A stretch of DNA of 64,000 nucleotides from Catenulispora sp. MAP5-51 (lineage in GTDB: Bacteria > Actinomycetota > Actinomycetes > Streptomycetales > Catenulisporaceae), in assembly GCF_041261205.1 (NCBI RefSeq), contig NZ_JBGCCH010000007.1, positions 310,001 to 374,000 on the forward strand, written 5' to 3'. Positions 8,443 to 16,078 of this stretch are shown here, piece after piece (position 1 is the first letter of the stretch; each line of letters opens with the position of its first letter). The notes below the pieces were generated by a model. The model was not told the origin of the DNA and did not search any database. It worked only from the letters and a program-made list of their open reading frames with translations. A program made the translations under genes and the position numbers.

Positions 8443-9282
8443 TCATCCGCACCGGAACACGTCGATGTGCGCCTCGACCCAGTCCCTGAATGTCCGCGCC
8501 GGACGTCCCGTGATCTCCGTGACCGTGGTCCGGACCGGTGTGTCGTCGAACTCGCCGTCGGCGAAGAACCGGAAGAACGCGTCGACGTAGCGGGCCGGGA
8601 TCGTCGACAGCATCTCGCTGCGGGCTTCGTCGTCGGGTTGGGCCTGGAAGCGCAGCGGCCGGTGGAGCGCGTCGGCCAGGGCGGCGAGCCGGTCGGCCGG
8701 GCGGAGCGCCGCCGGTCCGCTCAGTTCGTGGCTCAGCCCGAAGTGTTCCGGGCGGTTCAGGACCGTGGCCGCCACCGCCGCGATGTCGTGCGGGTCGATG
8801 GCGGCGATCGGCACGTTCGCGAACGGGGCCCGGACCACGTCACCGGCCCGCAGCTGCGGCAGCCACTCGAAGGTGTTGGACATGAAGCCGCTGGGCCGCA
8901 GGATCGTCCAGGGCACCTCGGACGCGCGCACCGCCGCCTCGGTGTCCAGGTGCATCGCGGCGACCGCGTTGTCCGGGCGGCCGCCGATGACAGACCTCGA
9001 CGACAGGGCGACGACATGGCCGACTTCCGCTTTGCGTGCAGCCGCCAGGACGCCGGGCATGTCCGCGAATCCGCCGAGCAGGAAGACGCCGTCGACCCGG
9101 GTCAGCGCCTTGCCCAGGGACTCGGGGCGGTTGAGGTCGCCCTCGGCGGGCTCGACACCGTCGGGCATCGTCGAGGCGTCGGAGGCGCTGCGGAGCAGCG
9201 CCCGCACCGGACGTTGCTCGGCGGCCAGCCGGCGGACGAGTTCGCCGCCGACGTGGCCCGAGGCTCCGGTGACAAGGATCAT
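8443..9282 (-). CDS. NmrA-like NAD(P)-binding protein
   Basis: This 279-residue single Rossmann-domain protein starts MILVTGASGHVGGELVRRL, the atypical-SDR/NmrA glycine motif, and continues with EGDLNRPESL, GVFLLGGF, WTILRPSGFMSN and DIAAVAATVL, all typical of NmrA/YtfG-type NAD(P)H-binding proteins. The start at 9282 has AAGGG upstream; the frame is open to 9321 but runs into a tandem repeat there. It is third in a minus-strand series behind an MFS transporter and an SDR oxidoreductase. It may be a redox sensor or a quinone reductase. Confidence 0.9.
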   Translation of the reverse strand: MILVTGASGHVGGELVRRLAAEQRPVRALLRSASDASTMPDGVEPAEGDLNRPESLGKALTRVDGVFLLGGFADMPGVLAAARKAEVGHVVALSSRSVIGGRPDNAVAAMHLDTEAAVRASEVPWTILRPSGFMSNTFEWLPQLRAGDVVRAPFANVPIAAIDPHDIAAVAATVLNRPEHFGLSHELSGPAALRPADRLAALADALHRPLRFQAQPDDEARSEMLSTIPARYVDAFFRFFADGEFDDTPVRTTVTEITGRPARTFRDWVEAHIDVFRCG

Positions 9283-9306
9283 GGGGTTTCCCTTCTTGGA
9301 TCGGCC

Positions 9307-9359
9307 TTCATCAGCCTGCATCAGTGTTCATCAGCGTTCATCAGTGTTAATCAGTGTTC
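9307..9359. repeat. Five tandem 10-bp repeats upstream of the NmrA gene
   Basis: The unit TTCATCAGTG, with small variations, is repeated five times with an exact 10-base period between the SDR stop and the NmrA start. Spacing of one helical turn would put identical faces in line for a DNA-binding protein. Copy number might also vary by slippage. Confidence 0.7.
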
Positions 9360-9371
9360 GTACTCAGTTGC

Positions 9372-10094
9372 TCAGACCAGCGCCTGGCCGCCGTCCGCCA
9401 CGACCACGGTGCCGGTGCTGTAGGTGTTGTTCAGCAGATACAGGTAGGTCTGCGCGATCTCCTCGGGCGTGCCCACGTGCTGCACCGGCAGCGTGCCCGC
9501 GACCGCGTCGAGGAACGGCTGCGGCTCCGGCACGGTGCCGTCCCACAGTTCGGTGCGGATGACGCCGGGGCGGACGGCGTTGACCCGGATCGGGGCCAGG
9601 TCCAGGGCCAGAGCCCGGGTCAGGGACTCCACCGCGCCGGTGGTGCTGGCCGGGACGCTGGTGCCGGGAGCCGGTCGGGTGGCCACGCCGCCGGAGGTCA
9701 GCACGATCGAGCCCCCGGGCCGCAGGTGCGCGGCCGCGTGCTTGGCGGCCAGGAACGCGCCCCAGTAGCGGCGCTCGAAGAAGGCCCTGGCCTCCTCGGC
9801 GGACACTTCGGTGATCGGTTTGAGGAGTAGCGCCTCGCCGGCCGTGTAGACCAGATGGTCGAAGGCTCCCACTTCGTCGAACAGACTCCGGATCGAAGCC
9901 TCGTCGGTGGCGTCGACGCGGATTCCGCGGACCTGGCCGGCGGCGGCGAGCTTGGCCGCCGCCTCCTCGACCCGGCTCTGGTCGCTGGAGGCGATAACGA
10001 TCTCAGTACCCTGCTTCACTGCCTGCTCGGCCACGGCCAGGCCGATGCCGGAGGTTCCGCCGATGACGACGACGCGCTTGCCGTTGATGGACAT
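9372..10094 (-). CDS. SDR family oxidoreductase
   Basis: This is a classical short-chain dehydrogenase of 240 residues. The cofactor motif is GGTSGIGLAVAEQ; DATDEASIRSL and LVYTAGEALL follow. The catalytic region has GSIVLTSG with SVPASTTGAVESLTRALA; the usual YxxxK tyrosine is not in its normal place, where PASTTGA stands instead. RVNAVRPGVIRTELW and a C-terminal GTVVVADGGQAL complete the fold. The start at 10094 (MSINGKR) has GGAG upstream; the long N-terminal extension of the open frame is out-of-frame shadow of the MFS gene. It lies 71 bases after the MFS gene and is probably co-transcribed. Absence of the tyrosine makes catalytic activity uncertain. Confidence 0.9.
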   Translation of the reverse strand: MSINGKRVVVIGGTSGIGLAVAEQAVKQGTEIVIASSDQSRVEEAAAKLAAAGQVRGIRVDATDEASIRSLFDEVGAFDHLVYTAGEALLLKPITEVSAEEARAFFERRYWGAFLAAKHAAAHLRPGGSIVLTSGGVATRPAPGTSVPASTTGAVESLTRALALDLAPIRVNAVRPGVIRTELWDGTVPEPQPFLDAVAGTLPVQHVGTPEEIAQTYLYLLNNTYSTGTVVVADGGQALV

Positions 10095-10165
10095 GGTGGT
10101 TGTTCTCCTCGTGGATCGAGTGGTCGGACAAGGTTTCTGATCAACGTTTCCGATCCGGCCGACCG

Positions 10166-11476
10166 CTACTTCCGGCCCTTGACCGTCGACAGCGCCCAGA
10201 GCAGGAAAGCCGCTCCGGAGAAGGCCGCGCCGGTCGCGGCGACCGCGCTCCAGCCGCCGCCGGCGAAGGCCGCCCCCGAGGCCGCCGATCCGGCGACGCC
10301 GCCGAGGAAGACCGACGTCATGTAGGCGGTGGTGATCCGGCTGCGCGCCTCCGGCCGGAGCCGGTAGGCCACCGCCAGGTTGGTGACGTGCGCGCCCTGC
10401 ACGCCGAGGTCGAGGACGACGACGCCGAGGACCAGCGTCACCAGCCAGTGCCCGCCATGGGCCGCGAGCAGGGCCCAGCCGGCCAGCATCGTGGCGAACA
10501 TCGCCCCGGTGACCCGCCCGTCCAGGCCCCGGTCGGTGGCCTTCCCGGTGACCCGGGCCGCGACCGCCCCGGCCGCACCGGCCAGCCCGAGCGTCCCGAT
10601 GGCCGCCTCGCCGAAGGAGTACGGCGGCCGGGCGAGCTGGAAGGCGATGGAGGTCCACAGGACCGAGAAGGCCCCGAATCCCAGGAACCCGTAGGCCGCA
10701 CGCAACCGGAGGCTGGGCTCCTCGCGGAGCAGAGTCAGGACCGAGCGGAGCAGCGCTCCGTACCGCAGGTGTGCAGACGGCGCCAGGCTTGGCAGAACCC
10801 TGCTGAGCAGCGCGGCCAGGCCCAGAGTCAGGACAGCGGCCACCCCGTAGACGGCACGCCATCCGGCGAACTGCGCGATGAGCCCGCCCACGGTCCGGGA
10901 CAACAGCACGCCCATCAGGACACCGCTCATGACCGAGCCGGTCACCGCCCCGCGCTGCCGTGGTGACGCCAGCGTCGCGGCGTACGGGACGAGCACCGGC
11001 CCGGCAACCGCCGTGAGCGACAAGACGGCGGAGGCGACGGCCAGCACCGCGAAATCCGGCGCGGCCGCCGAAACCGCCAGCGCGCCGGCCGTGACCACCA
11101 GCAGCGCGACGACCAGCCTGCGCCGGTCGACGACGTCCGCGAGCGGAACAAGCAGCGCCAGCCCGACGGTGTAGCCGACCTGGCCGAGCGTCGCGATCAT
11201 CGAGGCGGTGCCGCTGCCGACGCCGAACGCCTTCGCGATCGACGTCAGGAGCGGCTGGGCGTAGTAGGTGTTCGCCACCGCCAGGCCCGCGGCCACTGCG
11301 AACAGGCCGGTCATGCGCCGGGACAGCCCCGCGTCGGGGGCGAGGGCGGGGCGGTTTTTCGGGGCGGGGCTTGTGGTTGCTGGCGAGGCCGGTTCGGCGG
11401 CGGGGACCTGCCGTGCCTTGGTGGAGTCGGCTCCCGTGCCGGACCGACCTTGATCGTAGAAGACTGGGATACTCAT
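10166..11476 (-). CDS. MFS transporter
   Basis: The protein of about 436 residues has around 12 hydrophobic segments and the MFS loop motif PLADVVDRRRL after helix 2. NTYYAQPLLTSIA in helix 1 is typical of the drug:H+ antiporter subgroup. A disordered 55-residue cytoplasmic tail precedes helix 1. The start at 11476 (MSIPVFYD) follows GAGAGG. It is the first gene of the MFS-SDR-NmrA series and is divergent from an AraC regulator 131 bases away, which probably controls it. The likely role is efflux of a toxic compound; the substrate is unknown. Confidence 0.9.
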   Translation of the reverse strand: MSIPVFYDQGRSGTGADSTKARQVPAAEPASPATTSPAPKNRPALAPDAGLSRRMTGLFAVAAGLAVANTYYAQPLLTSIAKAFGVGSGTASMIATLGQVGYTVGLALLVPLADVVDRRRLVVALLVVTAGALAVSAAAPDFAVLAVASAVLSLTAVAGPVLVPYAATLASPRQRGAVTGSVMSGVLMGVLLSRTVGGLIAQFAGWRAVYGVAAVLTLGLAALLSRVLPSLAPSAHLRYGALLRSVLTLLREEPSLRLRAAYGFLGFGAFSVLWTSIAFQLARPPYSFGEAAIGTLGLAGAAGAVAARVTGKATDRGLDGRVTGAMFATMLAGWALLAAHGGHWLVTLVLGVVVLDLGVQGAHVTNLAVAYRLRPEARSRITTAYMTSVFLGGVAGSAASGAAFAGGGWSAVAATGAAFSGAAFLLWALSTVKGRK

Positions 11477-11607
11477 CGAAGCCGACCTCTCGGCCGTAGC
11501 GCTTTCGTTCACAGACCAGAAGATAGACTCGCCGATCGAGACGATGAATGGCCGAGAATCTCGATCTGATGTCCCATCGTCTCGCCCTCCGAGGCTACGG
11601 AGCACGC

Positions 11608-12531
11608 ATGGACATACTCAGCGACACCCTCGCAGCCCTCCGCACCGGACACCCCGGAGCCGTACGCACGCAGGCCAGGGCGCCCTGGGGCCTGTGGTTC
11701 CGCCCGATCGCAGGGGCCGGATTCCACGTCGTGGTGGAGGGACAGTGCTTCCTCGTCCCGCCCTCCGACGGCGAACCGGTACGCCTCGGCCCGGGGGACG
11801 TGGTCTTCCTCAGACGCGGCAGCGGACACACCCTGTGCGACGATCCGGCGAGCACACGGATCGAGTTCGTCCCCGACCGCGTCGACACCACCTCACCGAT
11901 CGGCAGCATCGACGTACCAGGCACCGGCCCGGCCACGGTCCTGCTGTGCGGCGCGTACCAACTCGACGTCAAGCGCCCGCACCCGTTCCTGACCAGCCTC
12001 CCCGACGTCATCCACCTCCCAGCCGGCCCCGGACGCCATCCCGCACTACGGGCCGCCACGGACCAACTGTGCGCAGAGGTACGCGAGCCACGCCAGGGCT
12101 CTGATTCAGTCGTCGCGACACTGATCGACCTGCTACTCCTCTACATCCTGCGGTCCTGGTACGACGACCAGCCCCGACCACAAACCCTCGGCTGGGCAGC
12201 AGCCCTGACCGACCCGCTCCTGGCCCCCGCCCTGAAAGCCATGCACGAGGCCCCCGCCCAACCATGGACCGTCGAGTCCCTGGCCTCCCGCGCCGGCCTG
12301 TCCCGCGCCGCCTTCGCCCGCCGCTTCACCACCGTGGTCGGCGACCCACCCCTGACCTACCTGACAACCTGGCGAATGACGATGGCAGCGCGCCTGCTCC
12401 GCGAGTCCGACGAGCCCCTGAGCTCAGTAGCCGAACGAACTGGCTACGCATCGGAGTACGCCTTCGCGAAGGCCTTCAAGCGGCACTACGACGGCGCACC
12501 CGGCGCTTATCGGAAGACGTTCCGCGTGTGA
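11608..12531 (+). CDS. AraC family transcriptional regulator with cupin sensor domain
   Basis: The protein has 307 residues: an N-terminal cupin domain (RAPWGLWFRPIAGAGFHVV, LGPGDVVFLRRGSGHTL) as in the AraC-binding-like group, then a C-terminal pair of helix-turn-helix motifs (WTVESLASRAGLSRAAFARR and LSSVAERTGYASEYAFAKAF). I chose ATG 11608 (MDILSD), the point where family members begin. It is divergent from the MFS-SDR-NmrA genes, the usual arrangement for this regulator with its efflux/redox targets. Its stop overlaps the GTG of a 33-residue frame that in turn overlaps the next gene. Confidence 0.9.
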   Translation: MDILSDTLAALRTGHPGAVRTQARAPWGLWFRPIAGAGFHVVVEGQCFLVPPSDGEPVRLGPGDVVFLRRGSGHTLCDDPASTRIEFVPDRVDTTSPIGSIDVPGTGPATVLLCGAYQLDVKRPHPFLTSLPDVIHLPAGPGRHPALRAATDQLCAEVREPRQGSDSVVATLIDLLLLYILRSWYDDQPRPQTLGWAAALTDPLLAPALKAMHEAPAQPWTVESLASRAGLSRAAFARRFTTVVGDPPLTYLTTWRMTMAARLLRESDEPLSSVAERTGYASEYAFAKAFKRHYDGAPGAYRKTFRV

Positions 12532-12629
12532 CCACGACGCCGAGCAAACTCGCCAAACAGCTGGCAGGCAACCGTGGTTACCGGAATGGCATCAAGAAGG
12601 ATCTCAACCGGCTTGGAGAAAGCCAATGA
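12528..12629 (+). CDS. Possible 33-residue coupling peptide
   Basis: A GTG start overlaps the AraC stop (GTGTGA), and the frame ends at a TGA overlapping the ATG of the next gene (ATGA). The peptide is basic (SKLAKQLAGNRGYRNG, then IKKDLNRLGESQ). Double 4-base-type overlaps suggest translational coupling of three frames. It may instead be a remnant of a longer gene; no family is recognised. Confidence 0.4.
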   Translation: MTTTPSKLAKQLAGNRGYRNGIKKDLNRLGESQ

Positions 12630-13138
12630 TCGCGACCAACTGGGCGATGCGGCAGCTTGCCGGATCCGACCCGCTGGCCCTGGCCGGCCCCGAGGCAGTC
12701 ACACCGGCGGACCGAGAGGTCTTGGCCTCGGGCTGGAAAACCGAGCCATCCGGGGCCAACGTCCTCGCCGACCTGCGCGCCGGGTACCACGGACCCGCCG
12801 CTCGCTCGGGTGATCTGACCGGGTACGAGGCCGCAGTCAACGGCCGAGGGGTCGCGGATCAGGACATCGTCGCCGAGGGCAAAGCGCGCGAGCGTGAACT
12901 GCTGGTACGGGCTATCTCCTACGCCAAGCAGGCGCTGGTAGAGGCGCGTGAACTGCCCGATCGCGATCAGCTGACCGCAGTGGTTTCGCTGTCGATGTCG
13001 GGTGACGACGTCCCCGTGCCCACGGCGAAGGTGACGTATTACGTGCAGCGTGACGACGAGCGGCCCTACCTGCGTGACGTCGAGGGTTACGCGTTCGAGT
13101 CGATGCTGGTCTTCGATTACGCCGCGGCTACGGGATGA
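12626..13138 (+). CDS. Hypothetical protein, 170 residues
   Basis: No family is recognised. The protein is acidic and soluble, with a helical N-terminal half (AKARERELLVRAISYAKQ) and a strand-rich C-terminus (KVTYYVQRDDERPYLRDVEGY). GGAGA precedes the ATG, which overlaps the stop of the 33-residue frame. It is convergent with the TPR gene; an inverted repeat lies between them. Confidence 0.65.
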   Translation: MIATNWAMRQLAGSDPLALAGPEAVTPADREVLASGWKTEPSGANVLADLRAGYHGPAARSGDLTGYEAAVNGRGVADQDIVAEGKARERELLVRAISYAKQALVEARELPDRDQLTAVVSLSMSGDDVPVPTAKVTYYVQRDDERPYLRDVEGYAFESMLVFDYAAATG

Positions 13139-13168
13139 CTGCGGCTTCTCAGAGAGAGACGCCTGTCA

Positions 13169-13219
13169 CCCCGATCACGGCAGTCCTCCGGCATCTGAAC
13201 CGTGATTAAAGAATCGGGG
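13169..13219. terminator. Nested inverted repeat between convergent genes
   Basis: CCCCGAT (13169-13175) pairs with ATCGGGG (13213-13219), and TCACGG inside it pairs with CCGTGA. It sits between the convergent 170-residue gene and the TPR gene, where a bidirectional terminator is expected. Confidence 0.5.
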
Positions 13220-13227
13220 CTTCTCTG

Positions 13228-15069
13228 TCAGCGACGACCGAAGAGCTTGCGCCGGGGTGCCGGTGCACCGCCGGCCGCCGTCCAGCTGCAGGACTTCGTC
13301 AGCCGCTCCAGCGACTCGAGGATCTCGACGCGTCGGGTCCGTCCGGCCTGTGCTGCTGCCTGGTAGCGAGCCGTCACATGGTGAGCGACGTCGGCGCGGG
13401 TTTCCGGATGCGTCCAGCCGACGGTGACGAGGGCCATAGCGGCCGCTTCGCAGATCCAGTCTTCCGGCCCGTCGAGCAGGTCCAGGAGTGTTTCGCGGCG
13501 ATCTGAGGTGAGCCAAGGCTGGTCGGTGCGGTAGTGGGCGATGCCTGTGCAGGCCAATACTTGGACGGCGCGGACCCAGAAGTCCGGGTACTTGGCGGCG
13601 AGGTTGTCCGGCCAGGGTGCGTCCACCGGCGACGGGGGGTGGACGAGCAGGCCGATCAGGTCGTCGAGCGGGAGTCCTGCGAGCGCGGCCGCGTGGTCGT
13701 ACAGCGCCGCAGGTGTGCCCCAGTGATGCGTCGCCAGCTCGTGGGCAAGGTCTGCCGCCTTTTGTGACGGCGCCGGCACCGCCGGGTACGGGACGGTCTC
13801 CTCGAAGCGCCAAGGCTGGATGTGGACCGGGCGGGTCGGGAGCCGTGGGTCCGGCTCGTGGACCTTCTCGTGTTCGACGAAGAAGTTGGGTGCGACCAGT
13901 CGGCCGGTGAGGACAGAGCTTGGTGCTTCCATAGCCGACAGACGTATGCCGACGCGGTTTTCGGTGCCGGGATCGTCGCTCTCCATCAGCTGGCGGACAC
14001 CCTTGACCGTCGCCTCACCCGCGTAGTCGTCACGCCCGAGCCAGGGCTTGTCGGCACACAGCTGCTGGAGGAGGTGGCCTGCGTAGCCGTGGCCGGGGTT
14101 GTGGCGCAGATGGTCATGGAGGGCGACAAGGTGGGCGGCGTCCGCGTCGAGCCGATAGCGCAGCGCGAGGATGGCCGGCGCGGCCTTCTCGTGGTTCGGA
14201 GCGCTCTTCAGGACGCGTTCCAGCACGGCGATACCCTCGGCCGGACGGTCGGCCGAGCCGAGGAGCTCGGCGAGCTCGACGGCCAACGTGCTCTGCGACC
14301 AATCCGCACGGACCACCTTCTGCAGGACGTCGATCGCCTCCTCGACGCGACCGGCGCGACGCAGAGCGCTGCCGAGCATGGCCGCGCCGAGGGCGTCCCG
14401 GTCGGGGCCGTAACGGATGTCGACGGCAGTCTTCGCCCAGGCGATCGCCGTGTCGAGGTCGTCCATCCGCCGGGCCAGGCTGGAGGCCATACAGACCATC
14501 GCCTTCTGCTCGGGATGCTGCGCAACGACCTCCCGCACGAGCGCGTAGTACGGCGCGACGTACGACCGCGTCGGCTCCGGCGCGGGGTCGCCGATGGCCT
14601 GTGTGACATGGGCCAGCGCGGTGCCCACCTGCGCGGGGTCCAGCGCGGCCGCGGCAGCCGGCGTGGCCAGCGCTTCGAGCCATGCCACCGAGGCCCACGG
14701 CAGATCCGGTACCGCGCCGATGATCGCCCCGAGCAGGAACACCGCCTCGCTGGTCCGCCCGACCGCCGCCAGCACAGCCGCACGACACGCATGGCTGCCG
14801 GCGTAGGTGACGGACTGCGGGAACAGGTCGAGCGCGGACTGCGCGCCACCGGCCTCGGCAACCAACTCGGCGAGGACTTCGTACGCCTCGGGCAGCGCCG
14901 GATCGGCGCCGACCGCACCGCCGACGTGCTTCGCGGCGTGCACGAGATCGCCGCTGTCGAGGATGAGCCGCGCGACGGCGACCTCGCCCTCAGCGTTCAA
15001 CCGCTCGCACGAACCGTCGTCGCAGTGGTTCGTGTGGTGATGGTTGCCGGCTGCTGCCATGTCGTCCAC
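13228..15069 (-). CDS. Tetratricopeptide-repeat protein
   Basis: This is a 613-residue cytoplasmic protein with no signal peptide or membrane segment. The N-terminus is His/Cys-rich (NHHHTNHCDDGSC), possibly metal-binding. Several TPR-like helix pairs fill residues 25-330 (RVEEAIDVLQKVVRADWSQS, RPAEGIAVLERVLKSAPNHE). A C-terminal HEAT-like helical region follows (RETLLDLLDGPEDWICEAAA), then a basic tail KLFGRR. The start is 15069 or the internal Met at 15060. It is probably a scaffold or regulator; the partner is unknown. Confidence 0.75.
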   Translation of the reverse strand: MDDMAAAGNHHHTNHCDDGSCERLNAEGEVAVARLILDSGDLVHAAKHVGGAVGADPALPEAYEVLAELVAEAGGAQSALDLFPQSVTYAGSHACRAAVLAAVGRTSEAVFLLGAIIGAVPDLPWASVAWLEALATPAAAAALDPAQVGTALAHVTQAIGDPAPEPTRSYVAPYYALVREVVAQHPEQKAMVCMASSLARRMDDLDTAIAWAKTAVDIRYGPDRDALGAAMLGSALRRAGRVEEAIDVLQKVVRADWSQSTLAVELAELLGSADRPAEGIAVLERVLKSAPNHEKAAPAILALRYRLDADAAHLVALHDHLRHNPGHGYAGHLLQQLCADKPWLGRDDYAGEATVKGVRQLMESDDPGTENRVGIRLSAMEAPSSVLTGRLVAPNFFVEHEKVHEPDPRLPTRPVHIQPWRFEETVPYPAVPAPSQKAADLAHELATHHWGTPAALYDHAAALAGLPLDDLIGLLVHPPSPVDAPWPDNLAAKYPDFWVRAVQVLACTGIAHYRTDQPWLTSDRRETLLDLLDGPEDWICEAAAMALVTVGWTHPETRADVAHHVTARYQAAAQAGRTRRVEILESLERLTKSCSWTAAGGAPAPRRKLFGRR

Positions 15070-15317
15070 GCTGCTGCGACCGTCTCCGTGATGCCCGACT
15101 GTGCGGGAAGCGCTGATCTTGAAGGTTGCAGATTAGCCGTGGATCGGCTTCGCCCGGGGGGCTTTGGCGAATTCACGTTCGACGGGAGGGCTCTGTCACC
15201 GTCGACTGACCGAGCGCCGCGCGGTCGATCTGCCGTCTCATTGCCACGCGCCGACGATATCCGCCTCTGATTATCGATCAGTGGCAGAGCCGTTGGGCCG
15301 TGTCCAGACTCTGCGGC

Positions 15318-15360
15318 ATGAGCACTACGACTCTGGTGTCCGGGGCGAGCGTCGCCGGGC
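15318..15360 (+). pseudogene. 5' stub of an FAD-dependent monooxygenase-like gene in a 420-base gap
   Basis: In the region 15070-15490, which otherwise has no gene, an ATG at 15318 opens STTTLVSGASVAGP, the N-terminal FAD-binding signature of aromatic-ring monooxygenases. The match stops after about 15 residues and the frame then reads unrelated sequence. A second, gene-like stretch in another frame (LAVVSGHVLASERAQFDAE) runs into the left end of the ISKra4 element. I read this as rearranged debris next to the IS; the short match makes it tentative. Confidence 0.35.
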
Positions 15361-15568
15361 CGGACCGTGCTGCTTGGCGGCCTGGCGGTGGTGTCCGGGC
15401 ACGTGCTGGCCAGCGAGCGGGCTCAGTTCGACGCTGAGCGCGCGGATCGTGAGCCCGGCACACCGTCCCAGTTGTCTTACAAAAGAGCATGGGTGCGGCT
15501 TGAGATGAGTGAGCTTTTGGGTGGTTTATGACCGTGTTCTGATCTGTTGGGTGGGATGGCCTTCTAGC

Positions 15569-16078
15569 GTGCGTGGTGTCGGGCTGGCGGGAGGCGATCT
15601 GTGCCAGAGCACGAAGGGGCCTGAGGTCGGATCTGTTCTGGAGTTGTTGGAGCGGCGTGAGGCTGCGGCGCTGGTTCGGGTGGAGGAAGCGCGGACTCAT
15701 GCGTTGGCGGCGGCCGACCGTCTGGACGCGGCCTGCGTCGAGCTGTCGAACCTGGTGATAGCCCGGCTGACGGTGGCCGAGTCGACGGCTGTCGCGGTCG
15801 AGGGCGGTGAGACGGTCCTAGCCATCGCCGGTGGTGGTCCGCGCCCAGGGGTGCGCGGGGCGGCGCGGGATGAGGCGGTGTATTCGCGGATCAGCGAGAT
15901 CTTCAACAAGGCTGCGGGGCCGTTGCGGGTCAAGCAGGTGTGTGAGGGTTTGGGCCTGCCGCCCGGCAGGAACGCGACGGAGTCGGTGCGCTCCAAGCTG
16001 CGGCGCTTGGCCGATGACGGAGTGCTGGACCGCGTCGAGGACGGCCTGTTCACCTTGGCCTCGACGGTGGTGAGATGA
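15569..16078 (+). CDS. Accessory protein of the ISKra4 element
   Basis: This is a small frame immediately upstream of the transposase and overlapping it by four bases. The N-terminal half is helical (ELLERREAAALVRVEEARTH). The C-terminal half looks like a winged helix (LRVKQVCEGLGLPP, then VRSKLRRLADDGVLDRV), suggesting a DNA-binding helper protein. The start is uncertain: GTG 15569 is chosen, but the frame opens at GTG 15509 inside the terminal repeat. Confidence 0.6.
   Translation: MRGVGLAGGDLCQSTKGPEVGSVLELLERREAAALVRVEEARTHALAAADRLDAACVELSNLVIARLTVAESTAVAVEGGETVLAIAGGGPRPGVRGAARDEAVYSRISEIFNKAAGPLRVKQVCEGLGLPPGRNATESVRSKLRRLADDGVLDRVEDGLFTLASTVVR

Noticed and set aside
9307-9359. Tandem repeat considered as a CRISPR or iteron origin
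   Set aside because: Unit is only 10 bases without spacers, and no replication gene is nearby.
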